Assembly: GCA_946887345.1 (NCBI GenBank) | Contig: CAMPKR010000144.1 | Location: 1 to 6,458 of the forward strand | Source of the DNA: an uncultured Bacteroidota bacterium | Lineage (GTDB): Bacteria > Bacteroidota > Bacteroidia > Chitinophagales > Chitinophagaceae | Direction: 5' to 3' | DNA length: 6,458 bases | Shown: positions 1 to 5,858 of the stretch, in pieces | Layout of the letters: every line of letters begins with the position of its first letter | Numbering within the stretch: position 1 is the first letter of the stretch | The notes under the pieces: model-generated | Seen by the model: the letters and a program-made list of their open reading frames with translations, nothing else | Databases searched by the model: none | Told to the model about the DNA's origin: nothing | Translations under genes and position numbers: made by a program

Positions 1-510
1 ATGATTTTCTTCATAGGCATGCCGGGATCAGGTAAATCGTTTTGGGGCAGCACAATTGCTGCCGCACACGAATTGCCGTTTGTGGACCTGGATAAATATA
101 TTGAGGACAAGATAGGCATGTCGATTGCTGACTATTTCTATAAGTATAGTGAGTTAGAATTCAGGAAAAGGGAACAGGAGTCTCTTATGGAGGTTGTCAG
201 GATAATGCCGGGGGATTGTGTGATAGCTTGTGGGGGCGGGACACCTATATTTAAAGACAATCTACAGAAAATGAGGGAAGCAGGCTGCACAGTATATGTA
301 AGAGCTAGCCTCAGTCTTATACTTAGGCGCCTGGAAAACAGTTCTACCCGCCGACCCTTACTTGAAGGCAAGGACAAGGCAACGGCATTGTTAGAATTGT
401 ATGACAATCGACAGCCCTTTTATTCACAAGCCGACTATACTTTTGACGTAGAAAGTATTTCCCTGGCTAACTTTGATAAAATTATTCACTCATGCACAAA
501 CCGGCACTAA
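1..510 (+). CDS. aroK: Shikimate kinase
   Basis: Shikimate kinase phosphorylates shikimate with ATP to shikimate 3-phosphate in the cytoplasmic chorismate pathway for aromatic amino acids. The 169-residue protein has the normal family length. Visible motifs are the Walker A loop GMPGSGKS (residues 6-13), the DLD shikimate/Mg site (29-31), E51 and R55 in the ELEFR segment (family consensus GE..FR, here with Ser50 for Gly), the CGGG shikimate-binding loop (77-80), the lid motif RRPLL (117-121), and the R137-x-P-x-Y region followed by AD near the C terminus. The ATG is the first base of the window, so an upstream extension cannot be excluded, but a P-loop at residue 6 is where the family normally has it. 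Its end overlaps the next gene by 19 nt, suggesting co-transcription or translational coupling. The family call is firm; aroK versus aroL naming is conventional. Confidence 0.95.
   Translation: MIFFIGMPGSGKSFWGSTIAAAHELPFVDLDKYIEDKIGMSIADYFYKYSELEFRKREQESLMEVVRIMPGDCVIACGGGTPIFKDNLQKMREAGCTVYVRASLSLILRRLENSSTRRPLLEGKDKATALLELYDNRQPFYSQADYTFDVESISLANFDKIIHSCTNRH
442..475 (+). promoter_or_regulatory. Candidate Bacteroidota promoter inside aroK
   Basis: TTTG at 442-445 is followed after 22 nt by TAACTTTG at 468-475. This fits the Bacteroidota sigma-A pattern (TTG or TTTG, about 17-23 nt, TAnnTTTG). The element ends 16 nt before the ATG of the DUF423 gene at 492. It would let the DUF423-kdsB pair be transcribed independently of aroK. 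It lies within coding sequence and could be chance. Confidence 0.4.
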
Positions 511-881
511 GCTCCGGCATAGTCTTCGCGGCTCTGGCTGTGATACTCGGCGCATTCGGCGCCCATGCTCTAAAGCAGGTAATGGAACCGGATCAACTCG
601 TCACTTTTGAAACAGGTGTACGTTACCAGTTTTACCATTCGTTTGCACTGATCGCTTGCGGCCTGCTTTATAATTCTTTTCCTTTTAAGCAAGTAAAACA
701 GGCTACGACCTGTTTCCTTTTAGGTGTTATCCTGTTCAGTGGATCGCTATATGCCCTTACTTTGCTGAAGGCGAATGGCGAAGTTGGACTCAGAGGAATA
801 GGTATTCTTACACCTATTGGTGGGGTATTCTTTATACTCGGCTGGATATTGTTATTTTGGGCAGTCATCAAAAAGAAATAA
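492..881 (+). CDS. DUF423 family small integral membrane protein (YwdK/YgdD-like)
   Basis: This 129-residue protein belongs to the DUF423 family, which includes B. subtilis YwdK and E. coli YgdD and has no settled biochemical function. Four hydrophobic segments are visible at about residues 8-28, 47-61, 71-93 and 103-126, ending in a positively charged KKK tail, so it is an inner-membrane protein. Family-typical stretches are GAFGAHAL (20-27), ETGVRYQFYHSFAL (40-53), the FSGSLYAL segment (82-89) and TPIGG (107-111). The ATG at 492 gives the normal family start and length. It lies inside the last 19 nt of aroK in another reading frame, and its TAA shares one base with the kdsB start (TAATG), so translation of the three genes is probably linked. 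Neighbours do not reveal its role; Kdo activation downstream may only be a co-transcribed housekeeping function. Confidence 0.9.
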   Translation: MHKPALSSGIVFAALAVILGAFGAHALKQVMEPDQLVTFETGVRYQFYHSFALIACGLLYNSFPFKQVKQATTCFLLGVILFSGSLYALTLLKANGEVGLRGIGILTPIGGVFFILGWILLFWAVIKKK

Positions 882-1624
882 TGAAGGCAATAGCCCTGAT
901 ACCGGCAAGGCTGGAAGCAACGCGTTTTCCACGAAAATTATTGGCTGACCTGAGGGGGAAATCTGTTCTGCTCAGAACTTATGAGGCCGCCGTTAATACG
1001 GGCCTGTTTGATGAAGTATTGGTGGTAGCGGACAGCGATGAACTAATACAAGAAATAGAAAAAAATGGTGGTAAGGCAGTAAAGAGCAGGCGTGAATACG
1101 AAAGCGGTACTGACCGTATAGCTGAAGTGGCGGCGGAACTGGAGGCAGATGTTTTTCTGAATGTCCAAGGTGATGAGCCTTTTACTCTAAGGCAACCATT
1201 AGCTGATCTTCTGGAGGTGTTTCGCAGTGATACAGATCAAAAAGTGAGAGTCGCTTCACTTTGCCGGAAACTAAGTGACGAAAATCTCGTGGCCGATCCC
1301 AATGTTGTGAAAGTTATCTTCGATAGGGACAATAATTCCATTTACTTTTCAAGAAGCATTATTCCTTTTCCCCGGAGTAAAGACATTAGTATCGATCATT
1401 ATCAACATATTGGTATTTATGCCTTCAGGAAAGTTGCGCTCATGGCCTTTCCTCAAATGCCAATGACGCCTTTGGAAGCGGCTGAAAAAATAGAATGTCT
1501 GCGCTTTCTTGAAAATGGCATTCAGCTTAAAATGGTGGAGACAACTTTTATGGGGGTAGGTATAGATGCTCCGGGCGATATAACTCGCGCGGAGGCATTT
1601 ATGGATCAGTATGGACTAGAGTAA
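881..1624 (+). CDS. kdsB: 3-deoxy-manno-octulosonate cytidylyltransferase (CMP-Kdo synthetase)
   Basis: KdsB activates Kdo with CTP to CMP-Kdo and pyrophosphate, supplying the sugar donor for the inner core of lipopolysaccharide; it is a cytoplasmic enzyme. The protein begins with the nucleotide-binding IPAR motif (7-10), followed by SGTDR (75-79), NVQGDEP with the metal-binding Asp98 (94-100), PNVVKV (140-145), HIGIYAFR (176-183), the IECLRFLENG helix (204-213, Cys where Gln is usual) and GIDAPGD (227-233) with Asp229. The length of 247 residues is normal. I chose the ATG at 881 because it places IPAR at residue 7; an in-frame TTG at 857 would add eight residues lying within the DUF423 gene and not expected in the family. 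The start overlaps the previous stop as TAATG, with an A-rich leader and no clear Shine-Dalgarno. The 3' end overlaps the convergent metalloprotease gene by 9 nt. Its presence shows a Gram-negative, LPS-making cell. Confidence 0.95.
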   Translation: MKAIALIPARLEATRFPRKLLADLRGKSVLLRTYEAAVNTGLFDEVLVVADSDELIQEIEKNGGKAVKSRREYESGTDRIAEVAAELEADVFLNVQGDEPFTLRQPLADLLEVFRSDTDQKVRVASLCRKLSDENLVADPNVVKVIFDRDNNSIYFSRSIIPFPRSKDISIDHYQHIGIYAFRKVALMAFPQMPMTPLEAAEKIECLRFLENGIQLKMVETTFMGVGIDAPGDITRAEAFMDQYGLE

Positions 1625-2890
1625 ATCCACTTTCAGTATCTCACTACGACTTCCATTTTTAATCCTGATGAAGTAAATTCCCTTAGCCTGTGTTGAAAGA
1701 TCTAGTTGTATTTTACTACCTGTATTGCTTTGCCTTGTTGCAATAGCTCTTCCTGTAACATCATTTACACTTATTTCAACTGATGAAAGGTCGGCTAGTT
1801 CACTTTCAATATTGATCTGGCCGGTTGACGGATTCGGGAATAGTTTGAAATTTCTTTTTTGTTCCAGTTCGGTTACATTAGCTGGTGTATAGATGCCAGT
1901 AGATAATACAGTGCTATCCTGCCACAGCGTTACTCTTGAGGGGAACTGTAGCGCTGCGTCCATTCTGTTAGTTTGCCCGGTAGTGAACATCTTATAACAG
2001 ATATTGTAGTCCATGTAATTGTCTGAATTCACTAGTTGGCCGTTACAGTTCAGTGGCAAATTAGTAGTGGTAGTTGAATGGCATCCTTGTGCCGTAGTGC
2101 AGGGTGGGGTATCGGTCACATTATCATTGGGCATAGTGCAACCTCCGTCAAACGTGTGTATCAGGTTAAAGAAATGCCCGAACTCGTGAGTAAGAACAGA
2201 AGAGAATTCCAGGCTCGTGTTGGTAGCCAGGTAAGCACCATTGTATACTATGCGGGCCGTATTGTTATTTGACATGCCTGTGTTAGGATACCACGCTACT
2301 CCCGAATTGTTGGTAGTTCCATCATTATAAAGATCGTGCTGCACGTATACGTTTATATACTTATAGTTGTCCCAGGCATCGGCTGCTATTTGAGCATCGT
2401 AACCACTGCCGTTGCCATATCCGTAGGTGGTAGGGTAGTATAGTACGCCGGTTGTTGGATTGCCATTAGGATCCTTCTTTGCCAGGTAGAATTTAATGTT
2501 CTTTTTGCTGCGCACAGGCATAAACTGGCTGTGCACCTGGTTATAGTCGCTGTTCAGTCCATGAAAATCATCATTCAGTCTTTTTATGGCTGTTTCTATG
2601 ACCGTGTTGTTTACTGTATTGCCACCCTGGTTGGTGCCATAAACGTGGAACACGACTGCAATTCGGTAGGTATCTACTGAGCTGCTTTTACTCAGTTGCA
2701 GGGATTGTATGTGCTGTTGTGTAAAAAGCTCATTGGCTTGTTGTTCTGCGGCGGCTTCGATATGTTGGTTATAGTACGTATTTATCTCTTCCGAGGCACG
2801 GCACATAGCAGGTTCTGCCTGCTGGGCAATTGTGTCTGTGGTACAAAATGTGAGTGTGGATAGTAAGAGTGCAATTTTTACCGTATTCAT
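1616..2890 (-). CDS. Secreted M43 (pappalysin/cytophagalysin-like) zinc metalloprotease with T9SS sorting domain
   Basis: This is a predicted secreted zinc protease of 424 residues. Residues 1-22 form a signal peptide (Lys5, hydrophobic core 6-16, likely cut after TIA). The body carries VVFHV (79-83), common at the start of M43 catalytic domains. The zinc site HEFGHFFNLIH (235-245) supplies His235, Glu236, His239 and His245, with Asn242 at the usual metzincin Gly position. A Met-turn is seen at NYMDY (291-295, Met293), followed by FTTGQTNRM (302-310), typical of M43. Residues about 347-424, starting KLFPNPSTGQI and ending with a KGIYFIRI strand, match the Bacteroidota T9SS C-terminal sorting domain, so the enzyme should cross the outer membrane and be released or attached at the surface. 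The ATG at 2890 is preferred; a start at 2923 would put 11 extra residues before the signal peptide. Substrate is unknown. It is unrelated in function to its neighbours and convergent with kdsB. Confidence 0.9.
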   Translation of the reverse strand: MNTVKIALLLSTLTFCTTDTIAQQAEPAMCRASEEINTYYNQHIEAAAEQQANELFTQQHIQSLQLSKSSSVDTYRIAVVFHVYGTNQGGNTVNNTVIETAIKRLNDDFHGLNSDYNQVHSQFMPVRSKKNIKFYLAKKDPNGNPTTGVLYYPTTYGYGNGSGYDAQIAADAWDNYKYINVYVQHDLYNDGTTNNSGVAWYPNTGMSNNNTARIVYNGAYLATNTSLEFSSVLTHEFGHFFNLIHTFDGGCTMPNDNVTDTPPCTTAQGCHSTTTTNLPLNCNGQLVNSDNYMDYNICYKMFTTGQTNRMDAALQFPSRVTLWQDSTVLSTGIYTPANVTELEQKRNFKLFPNPSTGQINIESELADLSSVEISVNDVTGRAIATRQSNTGSKIQLDLSTQAKGIYFIRIKNGSRSEILKVDLL

Positions 2891-2911
2891 GTTTTCACTG
2901 TATGTTCCCAA

Positions 2912-2943
2912 TAAAAATATCAATATCTGACGGCTACAACAAA
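2912..2943 (-). promoter_or_regulatory. Weak candidate promoter for the metalloprotease
   Basis: Read on the minus strand, a TTG (plus-strand CAA at 2937-2939, with a further TTTG at 2940-2943) lies 17 nt upstream of TATTTTTA (plus 2912-2919). That is one mismatch from TAnnTTTG and 21 nt ahead of the ATG at 2890. The region is A/T-rich, so a chance match is quite possible. Confidence 0.25.
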
Positions 2944-2974
2944 TTGTATGTGGCGAATGCGATCTTTGCAGTGG

Positions 2975-2982
2975 TAAATTTG
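2975..2982 (+). promoter_or_regulatory. TAnnTTTG -7 element directly before the Gdx-like gene
   Basis: TAAATTTG matches the Bacteroidota -7 consensus exactly but ends only 3 nt before the ATG at 2986. Transcription from it would give a leaderless or nearly leaderless mRNA. No TTG is present 17-23 nt upstream. An alternative near-match, GATCTTTG at 2961-2968 (one mismatch), would give a leader of roughly 10-15 nt. I cannot decide between them; both may be chance. Confidence 0.3.
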
Positions 2983-2985
2983 TTA

Positions 2986-3312
2986 ATGAACTGGATCATA
3001 CTCATCATCGCGGGCTTGTTCGAGGTGGCTTTTGCGGCCTGTCTCGGAAAGGCGAAACAGTCGTCAGGTAGTGCAGTCACGTTTTGGTATATAGCTTTTT
3101 TGGTATGCCTTACAATCAGCATGGTTTTACTGGTAAAGGCCAGCCGCTCACTGCCTATAGGTACTGCTTATGCAGTTTGGACGGGTATTGGTGCCGTCGG
3201 GACTGCAGTCGTTGGTATTATTTTCTTTAAGGAGCCAGCTGATTTCTGGCGGATATTTTTCCTTTTTACATTAATTGCCTCCATCGTCGGCTTAAAGTTT
3301 GTTTCCAGTTAG
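2986..3312 (+). CDS. sugE: SugE/Gdx-subfamily small multidrug resistance transporter
   Basis: This 108-residue, four-helix inner-membrane protein belongs to the SMR family, whose members work as antiparallel dimers exchanging protons for a cationic substrate. The SugE/Gdx branch exports guanidinium. Subfamily marks are Glu13 in TM1 (proton/substrate site), Ser45, and the hallmark GTAYAVWTGIGAVGT (59-73) holding Tyr62 and Trp65. These correspond to the Gdx residues Ser42, Tyr59 and Trp62, shifted by three because the TM1-TM2 loop is three residues longer than in E. coli SugE. The Trp that usually follows Glu13 by three positions is Phe16 here. Helices fall at about 2-19, 33-51, 58-81 and 86-105. 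The ATG at 2986 gives the standard family length; an upstream in-frame ATG at 2854 would add 44 residues inside the divergent protease gene. I saw no guanidine riboswitch in the 95-nt leader. Guanidinium specificity is inferred from subfamily, not shown. Confidence 0.88.
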   Translation: MNWIILIIAGLFEVAFAACLGKAKQSSGSAVTFWYIAFLVCLTISMVLLVKASRSLPIGTAYAVWTGIGAVGTAVVGIIFFKEPADFWRIFFLFTLIASIVGLKFVSS

Positions 3313-3353
3313 TTCTGTGGATATTTATATGTAAAGTCAGGCGTGTTTTTCCC

Positions 3354-3361
3354 TTAATTTG
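3354..3361 (+). promoter_or_regulatory. Near-consensus -7 element before the MBL hydrolase gene
   Basis: TTAATTTG differs at one position from TAnnTTTG and ends 8 nt before the ATG at 3370, inside the 57-nt gap after the Gdx-like gene. No TTG is seen at the expected distance upstream. If used, it gives a leader of only a few bases. Confidence 0.3.
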
Positions 3362-3369
3362 CATGATAT

Positions 3370-4188
3370 ATGTCTCTTTTTGTAGCCTCTCTTAACTCCG
3401 GGAGTAATGGTAATTGCTATTATGTTGGCAATGATCAGGAAGCCGTGCTGGTAGATGCAGGCATATCCTGCCGCGAAACGGAGAGACGGATGAGGCGGCT
3501 TGGGCTTAACCTGTCGAACGTAAAGGCGATATTTATTTCCCATGAGCACGGGGATCACATCAGGGGTGTAGAGGTACTCTCCCGCCGGTACCAGGTTCCT
3601 GTTTATATCACTGAAAAGACCTTAGCTTACACTAAAGTAGATGCCTCATTAGTCAATCATTTCGGTACACACGAGTCGATAACGATAGGTGGGCTCTCTG
3701 TAAAGGCTTTCCCTAAGTTTCATGATGCGGTAGATCCACACAGCTTTACTATTTCTTATTCCGGAATCACAGTTGGTGTGTTTACGGATATTGGTGCACA
3801 TTGCAGCAACGTGATCGATCACTTCAGGGAATGCCACGCCTGTTTCCTGGAAACTAACTATGATGAAGCGATGCTGGAAACGGGGCGCTATCCATATCAT
3901 CTCAAGAACCGCATCAGGGGAGGGCACGGTCATCTATCCAACAGGCAGGCTTTAGAGTTGTTCATGCAATATAAGCCTGATTTCATGACCCATTTATTTC
4001 TCTCTCACCTTTCAAGAGATAACAATGATCCTCTGATGGCATACGATCTTTTTGCCGCTGAAAATCACAAGGTTCAGATAGTGGTGACATCGCGTTATAA
4101 TGAGAGTGAAGTCTATCATATTACAGGCATAGAGGAGAAGGTGAAGCTTCCGTCAAGGATGAAAACAGTACAGGCGACGCTTTTTTAA
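3370..4188 (+). CDS. Metallo-beta-lactamase-fold hydrolase, WalJ/YycJ-like
   Basis: This is a 272-residue cytoplasmic metallohydrolase of the metallo-beta-lactamase superfamily, closest by eye to the WalJ/YycJ group, for which DNA exonuclease activity has been proposed. It opens with the strand and loop SLNSGSNGNCYYV (7-19), typical of that group. The metal-binding motif SHEHGDH (57-63) provides His58, His60, Asp62 and His63. Further expected ligands are Asp140 in FTDIG, and His213 in LSHLS. The segments LETNYD (160-165), RYPYHLKNRI (173-182) and HGHLSN (186-191) are family-specific. There is no signal peptide or membrane helix. The ATG at 3370 is the natural start because the conserved first strand follows immediately. 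In Firmicutes walJ sits beside the walRK operon; nothing like that is present here, so the context gives no clue to regulation. The fold is certain; the exact substrate is not. Confidence 0.88.
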   Translation: MSLFVASLNSGSNGNCYYVGNDQEAVLVDAGISCRETERRMRRLGLNLSNVKAIFISHEHGDHIRGVEVLSRRYQVPVYITEKTLAYTKVDASLVNHFGTHESITIGGLSVKAFPKFHDAVDPHSFTISYSGITVGVFTDIGAHCSNVIDHFRECHACFLETNYDEAMLETGRYPYHLKNRIRGGHGHLSNRQALELFMQYKPDFMTHLFLSHLSRDNNDPLMAYDLFAAENHKVQIVVTSRYNESEVYHITGIEEKVKLPSRMKTVQATLF

Positions 4189-4211
4189 CAAGTCACTCCT
4201 TCCTTTTTGCG

Positions 4212-4219
4212 TAATTTTA
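4212..4219 (+). promoter_or_regulatory. Near-consensus -7 element before the unknown secreted protein gene
   Basis: TAATTTTA differs from TAnnTTTG only at the last base and lies 10 nt before the ATG at 4230, in the 41-nt gap after the hydrolase gene. There is no recognisable -33 TTG. The call rests on position and A/T pattern only. Confidence 0.22.
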
Positions 4220-4229
4220 GTAACGGGCT

Positions 4230-5057
4230 ATGAAGCAGGTGTTTTTTGTTTTTTTTGCTGTGAGTACATGTATCGGTGCCGGTGCACAGGAATTGAACGG
4301 CAGATGGGTAGGCAACTATACCGTTTCTAAGTTTATGGCCAATCCAGAGAAAGTAGTGGTAGACATTGCGGTAAGCAATGATTCTGTTATTACCGGCTCT
4401 TCCCATCTTTATTATATCAACGACGAATACGAACATTACACTATAAGAGGCATATACCGGAAGAGCGACTCGAGTGTATACTTTTATGAGGACAGCACAC
4501 TTGGGGTAAAACTTGCGCCCGGCGTTGATAATTGTCTTGGCAACTACACCATGAAGCTGCGCATAAGAGATTCTATCATGAGACTGGAAGGCCGCTGGAA
4601 TGACAATGCAGAGGAAGAACGTTGCCCGGGCCTGGGGGTGCGACTGAGTAAAAAGGCTCCTCCAAAGAAAAAAGAACCTGTACCCCGGCCAAAAGATAAG
4701 AACCTGGAACGCCCCACCATTACTCAAAGCCTGATAGAGATAAGTCCTGCTGAAAAAGACAACATCAGGATAGAAGTAGTTGACAATGCACAAATTGACA
4801 ACGACGCAGTGTCTATATATGTGAACGAAGAGGTCGTGGTAAAGAAGCAGCCATTATCTAAAGAGCCGATAGTCTTTTACGTTTCTGTAAGCAAGGAAAA
4901 GCCGCTTTGTCGCATAGTAATGGCTGCTGAAAGTATGGGTTCTGTGCCACCCTGTACGGCTCTTATGAGGGTAACAGTTAACAAAAAAGTGCATGAGACT
5001 ACCTTATCCAGCAATATGGGTAATAACGGCACCCTGGAGCTCTTCCTGAAAGACTAG
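4230..5057 (+). CDS. Secreted two-domain protein of unknown function
   Basis: I do not recognise a named family for this 275-residue protein. Residues 1-19 look like a signal peptide (Lys2, hydrophobic core 4-16, likely cut after GAGA before Gln20), so it is probably periplasmic or exported; there is no lipobox. Residues about 21-140 are rich in predicted beta strands and contain two similar GRW motifs, LNGRW (22-26) and LEGRW (119-123), giving a lipocalin-like look, with Cys102 and Cys132 as a possible disulfide. Residues 141-163 are a charged Pro/Lys linker containing KKAPPKKKEP. Residues about 164-275 form a second beta-rich module with DNAQIDNDAVSIYVNEE (185-201) and the AAESMGSVPPCTALM segment (232-246), a pattern I associate from memory with a recurrent C-terminal domain of secreted Bacteroidota proteins. 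There is no T9SS sorting tail and no catalytic motif. A ligand-binding or structural role is speculation. The gene follows the MBL hydrolase after 41 nt. Confidence 0.8.
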   Translation: MKQVFFVFFAVSTCIGAGAQELNGRWVGNYTVSKFMANPEKVVVDIAVSNDSVITGSSHLYYINDEYEHYTIRGIYRKSDSSVYFYEDSTLGVKLAPGVDNCLGNYTMKLRIRDSIMRLEGRWNDNAEEERCPGLGVRLSKKAPPKKKEPVPRPKDKNLERPTITQSLIEISPAEKDNIRIEVVDNAQIDNDAVSIYVNEEVVVKKQPLSKEPIVFYVSVSKEKPLCRIVMAAESMGSVPPCTALMRVTVNKKVHETTLSSNMGNNGTLELFLKD

Positions 5058-5089
5058 GCGGGATTTAAATCATTATCTTTGCCCCGCCT
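5056..5089 (+). repeat. 7-bp inverted repeat enclosing the deacetylase promoter element
   Basis: AGGCGGG at 5056-5062 and CCCGCCT at 5083-5089 are perfect inverted copies separated by 20 nt. The spacer holds the 8-bp palindrome ATTTAAAT (5063-5070) and the -7 element at 5074-5081. The left arm begins within the stop codon of the upstream gene and the right arm ends 1 nt before the deacetylase ATG. It could be a hairpin or an operator; there is no T-run after it, so it is a poor intrinsic terminator. Confidence 0.45.
5074..5081 (+). promoter_or_regulatory. Consensus TAnnTTTG -7 element for the deacetylase-LolA pair
   Basis: TATCTTTG matches the Bacteroidota -7 consensus exactly and is followed by C, as often seen. 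It ends 9 nt before the ATG at 5091, so the leader would be very short. No TTG is seen 17-23 nt upstream. This is the best-placed -7 element in the window and probably starts a new transcript for the two overlapping genes. Confidence 0.5.
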
Positions 5090-5090
5090 T

Positions 5091-5858
5091 ATGCGGCCTT
5101 ACAAGTATATCAGTATTTTATTCCTATTTGCCATCCTGGTTGTGGACTATGCCTACTTTATGTATGGCGTGTCTTTCTGGTGGCTATTGGCTGTTATACT
5201 GGTGTATGTTAATCTGCTGGTGCTGGGTACCATTTTCATTCGCTGGAATTTCTATATACCCTCGCTGAACCGAAGCGATAAGAAACAATTGGTAACCCTT
5301 AGCTTCGATGATGGTCCTGCACGGGAAACGGCAGCTATTCTGGATATATTGAAGGCGGAAGGAGTGCAGGCAATTTTTTTCTCTATTGGCAAGAATGCCG
5401 TAGCGCATCCGGAGTTGGTAAAACGCTGGGATGAGGAAGGCCACATAGTGGGAAACCACAGCTACCATCACGGATTTAATTTCGACTGGAAATTTTCTAA
5501 AGCCATGGCGCGGGAAATGGAGGAGACGAATGCGACGATAAATAGCATTATAGGCAAGACCCCGAAGCTCTTCCGTCCGCCCTACGGTGTTACCAACCCC
5601 AATCTTGCCCGCGCTGTAAAACGAACAGGGATGCGCTCCATCGGCTGGTCTGTCCGGTCTTTTGACACAAACGCCAGGGACTCGCAGGAACTATTGGAAC
5701 GGATATTGCTTAAGGTAGAAGGTGGTGATATCATACTCTTGCATGACAGTATGCCCATTACCCGTGAAATTTTAACAAGCTTAATAAGAAGGCTACGCGA
5801 AAAGGGGTTTACCTTTGCACGCCTCGATGAAATGCTGGAAATAGATGCTTATGCGTAG
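5091..5858 (+). CDS. Membrane-anchored polysaccharide deacetylase (NodB homology domain, CE4)
   Basis: This 255-residue protein is a predicted metal-dependent carbohydrate de-N-acetylase. Two hydrophobic helices at about residues 6-25 and 28-50 anchor it in the inner membrane. The NodB domain follows with all main motifs: SFDDGP (71-76, catalytic base Asp73 and metal ligand Asp74), HSYHH (123-127, ligands His123 and His127), RPPYG (162-166), the W186/D192 region and LLHD (216-219, His218). The catalytic set is intact, so an active enzyme is expected; the acetylated substrate cannot be read from sequence. I chose the ATG at 5091; an in-frame TTG at 5079 lies within the promoter element and adds only four residues. 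The last 8 nt overlap the LolA-like gene, implying co-expression. Deacetylases of this kind occur beside LolA-like genes in flexirubin/aryl-polyene clusters of Bacteroidota, which may hint at a cell-envelope lipid role rather than chitin degradation. Confidence 0.9.
   Translation: MRPYKYISILFLFAILVVDYAYFMYGVSFWWLLAVILVYVNLLVLGTIFIRWNFYIPSLNRSDKKQLVTLSFDDGPARETAAILDILKAEGVQAIFFSIGKNAVAHPELVKRWDEEGHIVGNHSYHHGFNFDWKFSKAMAREMEETNATINSIIGKTPKLFRPPYGVTNPNLARAVKRTGMRSIGWSVRSFDTNARDSQELLERILLKVEGGDIILLHDSMPITREILTSLIRRLREKGFTFARLDEMLEIDAYA

Noticed and set aside
857..880. TTG start for kdsB adding eight residues
   Set aside because: The ATG at 881 puts the IPAR motif at the usual position and forms a normal TAATG coupling with the preceding gene.
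2078..2272. Small plus-strand open frame inside the metalloprotease gene
   Set aside because: It is opposite the region that encodes the conserved HExxH zinc site, so the minus-strand frame is the real one and this is a by-product of it.
2891..2985. A guanidine riboswitch in the leader of the Gdx-like gene
   Set aside because: A single ACGG occurs near 2929, but there is no pair of ACGR-loop hairpins, no extended ykkC-like structure, and the region also serves the divergent protease gene.
2854..2985. Longer N terminus for the Gdx-like transporter from the ATG at 2854
   Set aside because: It would add 44 residues unlike the family and overlap the signal peptide region of the divergent protease gene; the ATG at 2986 gives the standard length.
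3649..3933. Small minus-strand open frame inside the MBL hydrolase gene
   Set aside because: The plus strand here encodes conserved hydrolase motifs (TDIG, LETNYD); the opposite frame has no recognisable content.
4181..4209. T-rich stretch after the hydrolase gene as an intrinsic terminator
   Set aside because: The T-runs are not preceded by a GC-rich hairpin, and the first one is inside the final codons.
4185..4793. A 202-codon open frame on the minus strand opposite the start of the unknown secreted protein gene
   Set aside because: It lies wholly opposite a plus-strand frame with a good signal peptide and domain pattern; its translation has no recognisable motif and it overlaps the 3' end of the hydrolase gene.
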